Shown: positions 24,035 to 33,615 of the stretch, piece after piece
Position numbering within the stretch: position 1 is the first letter of the stretch
How the letters are laid out: the number at the start of each line of letters is the position of its first letter
From: Methylobacterium sp. J-067
Lineage (GTDB): Bacteria > Pseudomonadota > Alphaproteobacteria > Rhizobiales > Beijerinckiaceae
Length of the DNA: 64,000 bases
Reading direction: 5' to 3'
NCBI RefSeq assembly: GCF_022829465.1
Contig: NZ_JAKSXZ010000081.1
Coordinates: forward strand, 1 to 64,000
Position numbers and translations under genes: made by a program
The notes under the pieces: model-generated
The model's input: only the letters and a program-made list of their open reading frames with translations
What the model was told of the DNA's origin: nothing
The model's database searches: none

Positions 24035-24337
24035 CGGGAACCGATCGGACGTGACGGCGCACCGGGGCGCACCGCTTCTCCACCAGAAATGCAGGCAAGC
24101 GTCACCAATTCGTGACCAAACCGGCAAAGTCTGTGAAACGATTGCACGAATCGGCGGCGATACACGGTCGCCATTGCCTATGTTTGCCGGCCGCCACGCT
24201 TTCCGGGATGCGGGCTCCGTCCGAAGCAAGTACAGCCGCAGCGCCGGTGAATGATCCGGAAACGAAACGGCCCCGGCCGCGCCGCCTCGCGAGAGACGGC
24301 ACGACCGGGGCACGGGGCGGTGAGGCCGCGTCAGCCG

Positions 24338-24606
24338 TTACCAGCGGCGCCAGCCGTGGTGCCAGCCACCGCGCCAGCCGACATGGCGGTGCCAGCCCCA
24401 GTGACGATGCCAGCCGTAATGCCGACGCCAGCCGTAGCCGTAGACCGGACGGAACGCGTAGGGGCGGTAGAAGCCGTTCGGACGGCAAAAGCCGTAATCG
24501 TGCGGTGGAAGCCGAGTCCGCACCCGTCGCGGGCTTCCGCGGTTCCCGCCGTAGCGGTGATGGTGCCGAGCGCGAGAAGGGCCGCGCCAATCAACTTCAT
24601 TCGCAT
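24338..24606 (-). pseudogene. GCG_CRPN-type exported His/Trp/Gly-rich protein, frameshifted
   Basis: From ATG 24606 (AAGGAGG 9 bp upstream) the frame gives a signal peptide (MRMKLIGAALLALGTITA) and ARDGCGLGFHR, the opening of the alphaproteobacterial GCG_CRPN prefix-to-repeats family. The expected continuation (YGFCRPNGFYRPY, then a WRRHYGWHRHWGW tail ending in TAA at 24338) is in a different frame. Loss of one base near 24498-24505 explains it. The unshifted frame runs on to 24331 with an unrelated Ala/Thr-rich sequence. Either the gene is broken, or the base is missing from the assembly. Function of the family is unknown. Confidence 0.65.
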
Positions 24607-24982
24607 GGAAGTCTTCCTCCTTCGTGAGTGCCTGGAAACACCGGATGCTGGAGGGGAGTTGCAACTCTGCCTTGAAGGTTGTGTATCAATTTGTTTCAAG
24701 GGCGGAGTAGCCTGATATCTCTGTGCGGAAACTATAGCCGCGCCTTGTGATCCATCGAAAAGCTTGGGTGACCCGTCGCCGACCCGCGCGCTCAGGCGGT
24801 GCAGCATTTGTCGTTCTCGACATTCTCAACGAGGCAAAAACCTACCTTAGATCTTTTATAATCAAGCAGAGTGCTGGCCTTCTACGGCCGCAATGCTTGC
24901 GAAGGGCGCTTGATCGGGCCAGCTCCATCACCTACCCGGTGCCGCATGCCGCCGTCCCGGCGGACAGCCCGGAGCCCTTTCG
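24607..24982. other. 376-bp intergenic region between divergent genes
   Basis: Holds the promoters of the minus-strand GCG_CRPN gene and the plus-strand PepSY gene. An AT-rich patch (24836-24866, with TTTTATAATC) is the best promoter-like stretch for the PepSY gene. I see no clear iron box or gene here. Confidence 0.4.
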
Positions 24983-26137
24983 ATGCCGAGCCCCCGCGCG
25001 ATCCTCTTCCGCCTGCACTGGGCGCTCGGCCTCACGGCCGGGCTGATCCTGGCGGTAGTGGGCGCGACCGGCGCGCTCCTCAGCTACGAGGAGGCCCTCA
25101 CCGATTGGGCGAACCCTGATCGTCTGACGGTGGCGACGCGGGAGGCGCCGCCGCTCGCCCTGTCGGATCTCACGCAGCGCATTGAAGCGCAGAGGCCCGG
25201 CCAGCGCGTCGCGCGGCTGACCCTACAGGACGACCCGGCCGCCAGCGTCACCATCCGTTTCGCCCGCGATCCGGCGACGCGCCAGCGGCCGGACTCGGTC
25301 TTCGCCGACCCCTATGACGGCGCGGTGCTCGGGCCGGTGCGGGGCGAGGCCCTGTTCGACACGGTGCTCGCGCTGCACCGCTTCCTGCTTCTGCCCGGCG
25401 ACGGCAACGGGTGGGGACGGCAGATCACCGGCGCCTGCGCCATCGCCCTGCTGGTGTTCCTCGTGACGGGGATCGTGCTGCGCTGGCCGCAGGTGCACCG
25501 CCTCAGGATCTGGCTGCGCCCGAGCCTGTCCCGGCCGGGGCGGGCGCGGTGGTGGTCGCTGCACGCGGTGGCCGGGACGTGGCTGCTGCCGGTCTACCTG
25601 ATCATCGCCCTGTCCGGGCTCACATGGTCCTACGGCTGGTTCAAGGACGGGGCGAACGCCCTGCTCGTCGGCGGGGCCAAGCCCGCTGCGATGGGCAAGC
25701 GCGCCAAGGCCGGGCCGGAGGGGCCGCCCGCCCTCGATGCAGTCTGGACTGCGTTCCACGATGGCGAGGGGCGGAACGCCGCCCGTGCGCAGATCCTGCT
25801 GCCGGAGGAAGGGCGCCAGCCGATCCGCATCCGCTGGTTCTCCCGCGACGACGACCGCCCCGCCGCCCGCAACGAGGCGCGATACGAGGCCGCCACGGGC
25901 ACCCTCATGTCGGCCGAGCGCGCGGCCGATCAGCCGCTGGGCAAGCGGATCGCCGGCAACATGCTGGAGGTGCATCGCGGCCGGTTCTTCGGCGCGGGCT
26001 TCGCCCTGCTGTTCTGCCTCGCGGCCCTGGCGATGCCGGGTTTCGCGGCGACGGGGATCGCCCTCTACCTCCTGCGCCGCCGGGCCGCCGGGCGGCGGAC
26101 CGCGCGCAAGCCGCTGGTGCCCGCGCCCGCCGAGTGA
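24983..26137 (+). CDS. PepSY-associated membrane protein, probable ferric-siderophore reductase (FegB/PiuB type)
   Basis: 384 aa with four membrane segments: LHWALGLTAGLILAVVGATGALLSYE near the N-terminus, ITGACAIALLVFLVTGIVLRW, LHAVAGTWLLPVYLIIALSGLTWSY, and GFALLFCLAALAMPGFAATGIALYLL. Two PepSY-like periplasmic regions lie between them. Proteins of this family pair with TonB-dependent receptors and are thought to reduce iron from ferri-siderophores in the inner membrane. Here the stop is 7 bp from the stop of a convergent siderophore receptor gene, supporting that role. The start ATG is in context AGCCCTTTCGATG, a weak ribosome site. Confidence 0.85.
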   Translation: MPSPRAILFRLHWALGLTAGLILAVVGATGALLSYEEALTDWANPDRLTVATREAPPLALSDLTQRIEAQRPGQRVARLTLQDDPAASVTIRFARDPATRQRPDSVFADPYDGAVLGPVRGEALFDTVLALHRFLLLPGDGNGWGRQITGACAIALLVFLVTGIVLRWPQVHRLRIWLRPSLSRPGRARWWSLHAVAGTWLLPVYLIIALSGLTWSYGWFKDGANALLVGGAKPAAMGKRAKAGPEGPPALDAVWTAFHDGEGRNAARAQILLPEEGRQPIRIRWFSRDDDRPAARNEARYEAATGTLMSAERAADQPLGKRIAGNMLEVHRGRFFGAGFALLFCLAALAMPGFAATGIALYLLRRRAAGRRTARKPLVPAPAE

Positions 26138-26144
26138 GGGCGCG

Positions 26145-28298
26145 CTACAGCTTCACGCGGATCGCGGCGATGGCCGAGAACGGCGCCCCCGGTGCATTGT
26201 TGAACTGGTTGAACGGCTGCTCGATGTAGCGCGCGTCCGTCAGGTTGCGCAGGTTGACCGAGAGACGCCAGCGCTCGTCGAAATCGTACCAGAGGGCGGC
26301 GTCCACGCGGGCATAGGCGCCGACGGAGTAGCTGTTGTTGAGGTCGCCCGTCCGCTGGCCGACATAGGTGACGCCCGCCCCGAGGCCGAGGCCGCGCAGC
26401 CAGCCCTCGCGGAACTCGTAGGTGGTCCAGACGCTGCCGCTGAAGGTCGGCACGCCGACGAGGCGGTTGCCGACGGCGAAGGTGGTGTCGCGGGTGATCT
26501 TCGCGTCGAGGAAGCCGACGCCGCCGATCACGTTCCAGCCCGGCAGGATCTCCCCCGCGAGGTCCGCTTCGAACCCCTGTGATTGCTGCTGCCCGGTGAT
26601 GACCGAGAAGCCGGTGTTCGCCGGATCGGTGGCGGCGACGTTGTCGCGGGTGATGCGGAAGGCCGAGCCGGAGAGGGTCAGGGTCGGCAGGATGTCGATG
26701 CGGGTGCCGATCTCGACCTGCTCGCCGGTCTCCGGCGCGGGGTTGGCGACGTTCAGGACATTCGCCGTCTGCGGCGCGAACGAGGTGGCGTAGCTCGCGT
26801 AGAAGGTCAGCGGCTCGAAGGGCCGGTAGATCAGGCCGATCCGGGGCGAGGCGCCGAATAAGTCCTGATCCGGCGGGATGGTCCGCGAGGCCGTGGTGCG
26901 GCTGAAATAGAACTGCGACCCGAGGTCGAACCGGGCGCCGATCACGAGCTGCAATTGCGGCGTGAGGGCGATCTGATCCTGCAGGTAGAAGCCGAACAGT
27001 TCGAGCTTCTGTTTCAAATCCGATTGGAGGCTGAGGCCCACCGGCGAGGCGTTGGCGAGGATCGGGTTCAGGAAGCTGGTCGAGGGTAGGACACCCTGAA
27101 GCGAATAGGGGTGGCGGAACCCGTTCGTGTACTCGAAGCCCAGCAGCGCCGTGTGACTGAAGCCGAACGTGTCGAACTTCAGCACCGCCTCGCTCTGGGT
27201 ATCCACCGCCGCGAAAGTCGAATCGACCGTCGATTCCCGGCGGGCGACCGTCGTCCCGGCGGCGTTCACCCCCGTGGCGCGGGAGGCGAAGACGTGGAAC
27301 ACGCCCCATTGCCCGTTCACGATCTGGCGCAGGGTCAGGTTCTCGTTGACGTCGTGCTCGATGCGCAGCGTCGTGGAATTGACCTCGCCATAATAGCGCG
27401 ACCACGGCGTGCCGTAATACCGGCCGACGTCGTCCAGCGGCACCCGTCCCCGGAAGGCGATCAGCCCCTCGTCGTACTGGCTGTACTGCTTCGTGAACTC
27501 GGAGTTGAGGTAGACCCGCGTGTCGGGCGTCGGCGTCCAGCTGATCGCCGGGGCGATGAAGTACCTGGAATTGGTGTTGTCGCCGATGTTGCGGAAGGTC
27601 GGATCTTCCTGCGCGGCGAAGCTGATCCGGCCGGCGAGGGTGTCGGATTCGAGCAGCGCGCTCGACACGGAGCCCTGCACCCGGCGCAGGCCGAAGCCGC
27701 CGCCGAGCACCGAGAGTTCGCCGGAGGGCTCCAGCGTCGGGCGCCGCGTGACGATGTTGACGACGCCGCCAGGGTCGCCCCGGCCGAACAGCACCGAGGC
27801 CGGCCCCTTGATGACTTCCACCCGCTCGGCATTCGCGAGGTCTCGCTCAACCGGATAGAAGGCGATGGCCGGATTGATGAGCACGCCATCGACGGCGAAG
27901 ACCTGCGTGCTGAAGCCGCGAATGATGTAGTTCTGCGAGCGGCCCTGGACGGTGCTGCCCGGCACGACGTTGCTGACGTTCGTGACCGCATCGGTGAGCC
28001 GCAGATCCTGCTGATCGCCGATCACCTGTCGGGGCACGACGTTGATGGTCTGCGGCGAGTCGCGCAAGGCCGTGTCGGTCTTGGTGCTGGTGGCGGAGCG
28101 GGTGGCGCGGTAGCCGCTGACCGGCCCGGTGGCGCTCTCGGGGACGGGACCGCCCTGGCCGACCACGCTCAGTTCCTCAAGGACGACCTCGCTCGGCGCC
28201 GGTTGCGCCCGTACCGGGCCGAGGCTCGCCGCCGCCAGGGCGAGGCCGAGGGGAAGCCGGACCCGAGAGGGGGAACGGCGCTGACACGGGCGGGACAT
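26145..28298 (-). CDS. TonB-dependent siderophore receptor
   Basis: 717 aa outer-membrane receptor. The signal peptide (PLGLALAAASLGPVRA) is followed by a TonB-box-like region (about 40-50, VVLEELSVVG), a plug domain with DSPQTINVVPRQVIGDQ and VEVIKGPASVLFGRGDPGGVVNIVTRRP, and a 22-strand barrel ending in the typical aromatic-hydrophobic AIRVKL. This is the FhuA/FpvA-like class importing ferric siderophores. It converges on the PepSY reductase gene. No regulator or sigma/anti-sigma pair is adjacent and there is no N-terminal signalling domain, so regulation is probably direct (Fur/Irr/RirA-like), not transmembrane signalling. Confidence 0.93.
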   Translation of the reverse strand: MSRPCQRRSPSRVRLPLGLALAAASLGPVRAQPAPSEVVLEELSVVGQGGPVPESATGPVSGYRATRSATSTKTDTALRDSPQTINVVPRQVIGDQQDLRLTDAVTNVSNVVPGSTVQGRSQNYIIRGFSTQVFAVDGVLINPAIAFYPVERDLANAERVEVIKGPASVLFGRGDPGGVVNIVTRRPTLEPSGELSVLGGGFGLRRVQGSVSSALLESDTLAGRISFAAQEDPTFRNIGDNTNSRYFIAPAISWTPTPDTRVYLNSEFTKQYSQYDEGLIAFRGRVPLDDVGRYYGTPWSRYYGEVNSTTLRIEHDVNENLTLRQIVNGQWGVFHVFASRATGVNAAGTTVARRESTVDSTFAAVDTQSEAVLKFDTFGFSHTALLGFEYTNGFRHPYSLQGVLPSTSFLNPILANASPVGLSLQSDLKQKLELFGFYLQDQIALTPQLQLVIGARFDLGSQFYFSRTTASRTIPPDQDLFGASPRIGLIYRPFEPLTFYASYATSFAPQTANVLNVANPAPETGEQVEIGTRIDILPTLTLSGSAFRITRDNVAATDPANTGFSVITGQQQSQGFEADLAGEILPGWNVIGGVGFLDAKITRDTTFAVGNRLVGVPTFSGSVWTTYEFREGWLRGLGLGAGVTYVGQRTGDLNNSYSVGAYARVDAALWYDFDERWRLSVNLRNLTDARYIEQPFNQFNNAPGAPFSAIAAIRVKL

Positions 28299-28643
28299 GG
28301 CTCATCGACTCGAAGCGGCGCGGCACGCGCGCCCTGTCGCGTCTTCTGCGGCCACGCTTCCCGGATCAACCGAGTAACGGCGTTTAGTTCTGGGTTTCCA
28401 TCTATTGCCGACCCGTGTTCCTCAAACACAACAAAGGTGAATTAGATCAATTCCAGACAACATACACACGACAACGGCGAGGCTCATCGTTCGACACCTG
28501 CCTAATAAGATCGTGCGCGATGAAAACCGAGCCATGCGGCGCCGGCCCTTGAGCGCGGCAGGCGCAACCGCTACCTCTCCCGGCGGGGGGCCCCGCCACC
28601 CTTGGGCCGGGTCCCCCGGTAGCCTGCGGCCGAGAGGGCAGTC
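28299..28643. other. 345-bp intergenic region with two short inverted repeats
   Basis: Two inverted repeats with 5-bp arms and 5-bp spacers lie 117-155 bp upstream of the siderophore receptor: GTGTT/AACAC at 28415-28429 and GAATT/AATTC at 28439-28453. They could be iron-regulator operators, but neither matches the Irr box (TTTAGAA-N3-TTCTAAA). The rest is GC-rich with no convincing gene. Confidence 0.35.
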
Positions 28644-29435
28644 GTGGCGTCGAGTCTTCCCCCGATCCCGTCCCCGGACATCGATCCGGCCGCGCCGAAA
28701 CGGCGGGTGAGCGCCCGAGGGCGGTTGCGGACCTACTTCCTCACCGGCGTGATCGTTGCGGGGCCCCTGGCCATCACCGCCTACATCACGTGGTGGATCA
28801 TCGCGCTCATCGATTCCTTCGTGAAGCCGCTGATCCCGGCGAGCTACCTGCCGGACCATTACCTGCCGTTCTCGATTCCCGGCATCGGCCTGGTCATCGC
28901 CTTCCTGGCGGTGACGCTCCTCGGCTTCCTCACGGCCAACCTCGTCGGCCGGTCGATCATCGAGTTCGGGGAGGTGCTGCTCGCCCGCACCCCCGTCATC
29001 TCAGGCCTCTACAAGGGGCTGCGCCAGATCTTCGAGACGCTGTTCTCGGCGAACGGCACCTCGTTCCGCACCGTGGGGCTGGTGGAATTCCCGGTGAAGG
29101 GCACGTGGTCCGTGGTGTTCCTCTCCGCGCCGGCCGCGCCGGAGGTGGAGAACGCCCTGCAAGGTAGGGGCGTGTCAGGGGGCGACCTCGTGGGCGTGTT
29201 CCTGCCCTGCGCCCCGAACCCGACGACGGGGTTCTTCTTCTACCTGCCGCGCTCGGAGGTGGTGGAAGTGCCGATCAGCGTCGATGACGCGGCCAAGCTC
29301 GTGATGTCGGCGGGCGTCATCCAGCCGGAGGATCCGCAGGCGCGGCTCAACGCCATGGCGGCGACCCTGCGTTCCACCCATGCCCCGGGCCCCCACCCCG
29401 CCGAGACGCGGCACGCGGCGCCGGAGGATGCCTGA
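28644..29435 (+). CDS. DUF502 family membrane protein
   Basis: 263 aa. Two membrane helices (YFLTGVIVAGPLAITAYITWWII; FSIPGIGLVIAFLAVTLLGFLTANLVG) are followed by the DUF502 signature ARTPVISGLYKGLRQIFETLF and a cytoplasmic beta-rich domain (VVFLSAPAAPEVEN, LVGVFLPCAPNPTTGFFFYLP). The family is widespread and conserved, with no settled function in bacteria; an envelope role is likely. GTG 28644 has GAGAGGG 5 bp upstream. A strong bidirectional hairpin follows the stop. Confidence 0.9.
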   Translation: MASSLPPIPSPDIDPAAPKRRVSARGRLRTYFLTGVIVAGPLAITAYITWWIIALIDSFVKPLIPASYLPDHYLPFSIPGIGLVIAFLAVTLLGFLTANLVGRSIIEFGEVLLARTPVISGLYKGLRQIFETLFSANGTSFRTVGLVEFPVKGTWSVVFLSAPAAPEVENALQGRGVSGGDLVGVFLPCAPNPTTGFFFYLPRSEVVEVPISVDDAAKLVMSAGVIQPEDPQARLNAMAATLRSTHAPGPHPAETRHAAPEDA

Positions 29436-29441
29436 CACGCG

Positions 29442-29476
29442 AAGGGCCGCCCCATCCGGCGGATGGGGCGGCCCTT
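29442..29476. terminator. 14-bp perfect stem-loop between convergent genes
   Basis: AAGGGCCGCCCCAT (29442-29455) pairs perfectly with its complement at 29463-29476 over a 7-nt loop. Placed 6 bp after the DUF502 stop and 30 bp before the convergent stop, it is a good bidirectional terminator despite lacking a long T-run. Confidence 0.7.
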
Positions 29477-29505
29477 CACGAAACGTCGTGGACCCTTTGA
29501 GCCGA

Positions 29506-29826
29506 TCAGCGCTGCAGGGAAGCCTGCTGGGGCGCGATGGTCGGCGGGGTCGCCTGCGCCACCGAGACGGTGGTGCGCTGTGCGGGGGCCATCCAGCCCG
29601 TGCTCGCCTGAACGGTGAGCGCGAGCCCGAGGGCCACCACGAGGCCATTGGCGGCGATCCAGAACGGGCGAGACGCCCGCTTCACGGCGGCCTGAAGCTC
29701 GTCCGCAGTCCGGTTCGCGACGGTCTCCCGATCCGAGATGGGCATCAACCACGGCTCATTGGGGAGCGCGAAGTGGCCGGCCATCTCGTTGGAGCCCGGC
29801 AGGTGCTGGAACAGTCCGTTCGACAT
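29506..29826 (-). CDS. Small single-pass membrane protein
   Basis: 106 aa from ATG 29826 (GGAGG 6 bp upstream). The N-terminal 55 residues are soluble (LPNEPWLMPISDRETVANRTADELQAAVKRASRP), then one membrane helix (FWIAANGLVVALGLALTVQA) and a Pro/Ala/Gln-rich tail. It is not a recognised family; the N-terminus inside/C-terminus outside orientation is predicted from the charges. It is monocistronic and shares a terminator hairpin with DUF502. Confidence 0.65.
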   Translation of the reverse strand: MSNGLFQHLPGSNEMAGHFALPNEPWLMPISDRETVANRTADELQAAVKRASRPFWIAANGLVVALGLALTVQASTGWMAPAQRTTVSVAQATPPTIAPQQASLQR

Positions 29827-30077
29827 GTCCGTCCTCCAGATTCGTCCGTGACGACCCGGCGTACCGGGCCTTTCGTTCATCTGGAGTTAAGGGACGATTG
29901 TGTCGGATGCAAGGTCTTAGCCTACCTGAAGCTTGCCTGAACGACCGCGCCAGCTTGACAGGAAATTTATAAGTCCTTGTCATTGCTCATCTATCTCGGA
30001 GCGTCCGTCGCGATCCGACCAATTGTGCAGTAATTTTCCGCACATTTCGATCCTGTCGGTTTTCTGAACGAACCCGT

Positions 30078-32210
30078 TCAACCAGCCCCGATCAGCCGGA
30101 TCGCGGCCTCCCGTTCGAACAAGTAGAGCAGCACCCGGAGGGCCTGACCGCGTGGGCTTTCGAGGCGCGGATCGCGCTCCACCACGAGCCTAGCATCGTC
30201 GCGGGCGGTCTCCAGAAGGTCGCCGTCGCTCTCGATCCGGGCGAGACGGAAGGCGGCCATGCCCGATTGGCGGGTACCGAGCACTTCGCCCTCGCCGCGC
30301 AGCTTCAAATCGGCCTCGGCGATGCGGAAGCCGTCCTCGGTCTCGCGCATCATCTCTAGCCGCGCCCGCGAGACCTGCCCGAGCGGCCCGCGGTAGAGCA
30401 GCAAGCAGGACGACGCCTTGGCGCCGCGCCCGACGCGGCCCCGCAGCTGGTGCAGCTGAGCGAGGCCGAAGCGTTCGGCGTGCTCCACCACCATGATCGT
30501 CGCCTGGGGGACATCGACGCCGACCTCGACCACGGTGGTCGAGACCAGCAGCGTCGTCTCGCCCGCCGCGAAGCGGGCCATGGCGGCGTCCTTCTCCGGC
30601 CCCGGCATCTTGCCGTGGATCAGCCCGACGACCCCGCCGAAATGCTGCCTCAGGTCCTCGAACCGCTCGGCCGCCGCCGCGAGGTCCACGAACTCGGATT
30701 CCTCCACCAGGGGGCAGATCCAGTAGACGCGCTCGCCCTGCGCCATGGCCCGGCCGAGCCCGGCCACCACCTCGTCCAGGCGGTCGGTCGACATCGTCAC
30801 CGTGCGGATCGGCTGACGCCCGGCGGGCTTCTCGTCGAGGACCGAGACGTCCATGTCGCCGAAGAAGGTCAGCGCCAGGGTGCGCGGGATCGGCGTGGCG
30901 GTCATCACGAGGAAGTCCACCGCCTCGCCCTTGGCGCCGAGGGCGAGCCGTTGGTGGACGCCGAAGCGGTGCTGCTCATCGACCACGGCGAGGCCGAGAT
31001 CGCGGAAGGTCACGGCCTCCTGGAACAGGGCATGGGTGCCGACGAGGATGTCGATCTCCCCCGCCGCGAGGTCGGCGAGGGTCGTCCGGCGCTCGGCAGC
31101 CTTGTCGCGGCCGGTCATCAGGCGCAGGCGCAGGGCGCCGGCCATGGGCACGAGACGTTCGAAATGCTGCCGGGCCAGGATCTCGGTCGGCGCCATCAGG
31201 GCGGCCTGCCGCCCGGCCTCCACCGCCGAGGCCATGGCGAGGAGCGCCACCGCCGTCTTGCCCGAGCCGACATCGCCCTGGAGCAGGCGCAGCATCCGGC
31301 GGGGCTCGGTGAGGTCGGTGCGGATCTCGTCCACCGCCCGCCGCTGCGCCCCGGTGAGGGCGAAGGGCAGATCGGCCGTGAGCCGCGCGACGAGGCGTCC
31401 ATCCCCCGCGTTCACCCGGCCCGCCTTCCGCCGCTGGCGGGCGCGGGTGAGGGCGAGCGCCAGTTGCGAGGCCAGGAGTTCGTCATACGCGAGCCGCCGC
31501 CGGGCGGGGGTCACGGGCGCCGGCTGGAGCGGGTCGGCCGGGCGGGGCGGTACGTCCTCCGGGCGGTGCTCGGCGCGCAGGGCGTCGGCGAAGGGCGGGT
31601 AGCGGTTCTTGGCGAGCCAGGCCGGGTCCTGCCATTCCGGCAGGGGGGCCAGCTTGTCGAGGGCGGCGACGGCGAGCTTGTTGATCGCCCGCGAGGTCAG
31701 TCCCTCGGTGGCGCCGTAGACCGGCTCGACGGCGGGCAGGTCCGCGAGCCCGGCCTCGTCCATGATGCGGGACGGATGCACCATCTGGCGCATCCCCTCC
31801 CAGACATCGATCTTGCCAGAGACGTAGCGGTGCGAGCCGAGGGGCAGCATCTTCTCGACCCGCGCCCTTGGCATCCCGAAGAAGACGAGCGTGACCTCAC
31901 CTGTCGCGTCCTCCGTCACCACCCGGTGCGGGCGCCGGCCCGCGCCGACCGTGGGCGGGCGGTGGCCCACCACCGTCACGCCGATGGTGACGGGCTCGCC
32001 GGCCGGCGCCTCGGCCACGGAGCCGACCAGCCGTCGCGACACCCCGCCCTGCGGCAGGTGGAACAGCAGATCGACGATCCGCGCCTCGCGCTCGGGCGAG
32101 CCGAGAAGCTTCTCGATCAACGGCGCGACCTTCGGCCCGACGCCCGGCAGGGTGCGGGCCGGGGCGAAGAGCGGATCGAGGAGGCTCGGGCGGAGGCTGG
32201 GTTCGGACAT
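30078..32210 (-). CDS. recG: ATP-dependent DNA helicase RecG
   Basis: 710 aa, normal length. The N-terminal wedge/OB domain (TLPGVGPKVAPLIEKLL...) is followed by the two RecA-like motor domains: Walker A GDVGSGKT, Walker B box DEQH, MTATPIPRTLAL (motif III) and QLRGRVGRG (motif VI), then the C-terminal TRG-type region (MRETEDGFRIAEADLKLRGEGEVLGTRQSG). RecG reverses stalled replication forks and branch-migrates Holliday junctions. It is divergent from a UbiH-like gene. ATG 32210 was chosen because the conserved N-terminus begins a few residues later. Confidence 0.97.
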   Translation of the reverse strand: MSEPSLRPSLLDPLFAPARTLPGVGPKVAPLIEKLLGSPEREARIVDLLFHLPQGGVSRRLVGSVAEAPAGEPVTIGVTVVGHRPPTVGAGRRPHRVVTEDATGEVTLVFFGMPRARVEKMLPLGSHRYVSGKIDVWEGMRQMVHPSRIMDEAGLADLPAVEPVYGATEGLTSRAINKLAVAALDKLAPLPEWQDPAWLAKNRYPPFADALRAEHRPEDVPPRPADPLQPAPVTPARRRLAYDELLASQLALALTRARQRRKAGRVNAGDGRLVARLTADLPFALTGAQRRAVDEIRTDLTEPRRMLRLLQGDVGSGKTAVALLAMASAVEAGRQAALMAPTEILARQHFERLVPMAGALRLRLMTGRDKAAERRTTLADLAAGEIDILVGTHALFQEAVTFRDLGLAVVDEQHRFGVHQRLALGAKGEAVDFLVMTATPIPRTLALTFFGDMDVSVLDEKPAGRQPIRTVTMSTDRLDEVVAGLGRAMAQGERVYWICPLVEESEFVDLAAAAERFEDLRQHFGGVVGLIHGKMPGPEKDAAMARFAAGETTLLVSTTVVEVGVDVPQATIMVVEHAERFGLAQLHQLRGRVGRGAKASSCLLLYRGPLGQVSRARLEMMRETEDGFRIAEADLKLRGEGEVLGTRQSGMAAFRLARIESDGDLLETARDDARLVVERDPRLESPRGQALRVLLYLFEREAAIRLIGAG

Positions 32211-32361
32211 CGCTTTCGGCGAGGCTAGACCGGAGGGGCTTACCGGAGCCTTCGCCGCCATGCCACTCATGACGGGGACCGCCCGCTCGTCGCACGCCCT
32301 TGGCAGGGACCGGCGGGGAGGACAGATAGGACCCGAGCGGAGGCCGGAGGCGGTGCGGGAC

Positions 32362-33594
32362 GTGTCAGCGGGAATAGCGAAGCCGCAGGTCGAGGTGGCC
32401 GTGGTCGGGGCCGGAGCGGCAGGTCTCGCCGCCGCCCTGGCCTGCGCGCAGGCGGGCGTGCCGACGGCCCTCGTCGGGCGCCACGCCCCGGTGGCGGATG
32501 GGCGCACCGTCGCCCTGCTCGACGGGTCCGTCCGCTTCCTGAAGGCCCTCGGCGCCTGGGACGAGGTCGGCGCGAAGGCGAGCCCCCTCTGCACCCTGCA
32601 GATCGTGGACGACACCGGCAGCCTGTTCCGCCCGCCGCCCGCCCGGTTCAACTCCTCCGAGATCGGCCTCGACGCCTTCGGCTGGAACGTGGAATCGTCC
32701 CACCTCGTGGCGGCCCTGCGCCGCTGCGCCCGCAGCCAGCCGAACCTCACCCTGATCGAGAGCGACGCCGTGGGGGCCGTGCCCGGCGAGGCGGCTTCCC
32801 GCATCACCCTCGCCGATGGCGGCACGGCCGAGGCGCGGCTCGTCATCGGGGCGGACGGCAGCCGCTCGCCCTTGCGCGCCGCGAGCGGCGTCTCCGTGCG
32901 CGAATGGACCTACCCGCAATCGGCGATCACCACGATCCTCGCCCACACCAAGCCGCATGGCGACGTCTCGACGGAGTTCCACACCCGGTCCGGGCCCTTC
33001 ACCCTGGTGCCGATGAGCGGGGGCTTCCGTTCCAGCCTCGTCTGGGTGGCGGGGAAGGGGCAGGCCGAGCGGCTGGCCGCGATGGACGATGCCGGCCTCG
33101 GTGCGGCCGTCGAGCGGCAGGCGCGGGGGATGCTCGGGACGATGCGCATCGACGGGCCGCGCGGCCTCGTGCCGATGCGCGGGCTCCTCGTCGCGACTCC
33201 GGTGGCGGCGCGGCTCGCGCTGATCGGCGAGGCGGCGCATGTCTTCCCGCCCATCGGCGCGCAAGGCTTGAACCTCGGCCTGCGCGATGCGGCCTCGCTG
33301 CGGGACATGGTGGCGCGGGCCCATCGGGATGGGCGCGATCCGGGGAGCCGGGCCGTGCTCTCGGCCTATGCGGGCGGGCGCCGGATCGATGCCGCGGCGC
33401 GCACGGCCGCTGTCGATGCGCTGAACCGCTCGCTGCTGACGGAATTGCTGCCGCTGGATCTGGCGCGGGGGCTCGGCCTGCTGGCCATGGCCCATTTCGG
33501 GCCGCTGCGGCGGATGGTGATGCGGGAAGGGGTTTTGCCGCGATTCGGCGCGCCCGAACTCATGCGGGCTGACAGGCGGGCGGCGTCGGCCTGA
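32362..33594 (+). CDS. UbiH/UbiF/COQ6-family FAD-dependent hydroxylase
   Basis: About 410 aa flavoprotein monooxygenase: Rossmann motif VAVVGAGAAGLAAALACAQAG, the second FAD contact LVIGADGSRSPLR, and the family block LIGEAAHVFPPIGAQGLNLGLRDAASL. The family hydroxylates the ubiquinone ring at C5, C6 or C1; which step applies here cannot be told. GTG 32362 with GGAGG 11 bp upstream is my choice (GTG 32353 is the alternative). The GC-rich divergent gap to recG is 151 bp. Confidence 0.88.
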   Translation: MSAGIAKPQVEVAVVGAGAAGLAAALACAQAGVPTALVGRHAPVADGRTVALLDGSVRFLKALGAWDEVGAKASPLCTLQIVDDTGSLFRPPPARFNSSEIGLDAFGWNVESSHLVAALRRCARSQPNLTLIESDAVGAVPGEAASRITLADGGTAEARLVIGADGSRSPLRAASGVSVREWTYPQSAITTILAHTKPHGDVSTEFHTRSGPFTLVPMSGGFRSSLVWVAGKGQAERLAAMDDAGLGAAVERQARGMLGTMRIDGPRGLVPMRGLLVATPVAARLALIGEAAHVFPPIGAQGLNLGLRDAASLRDMVARAHRDGRDPGSRAVLSAYAGGRRIDAAARTAAVDALNRSLLTELLPLDLARGLGLLAMAHFGPLRRMVMREGVLPRFGAPELMRADRRAASA

Positions 33595-33615
33595 GGGCGG
33601 CCGCGTCCGCTGGGT

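Noticed and set aside
22304..24313. Longer N-terminus of the GGDEF-EAL protein
   Set aside because: The added 93 residues lack domain features and cover the promoter side of the gene; ATG 24034 begins just before the PAS domain.
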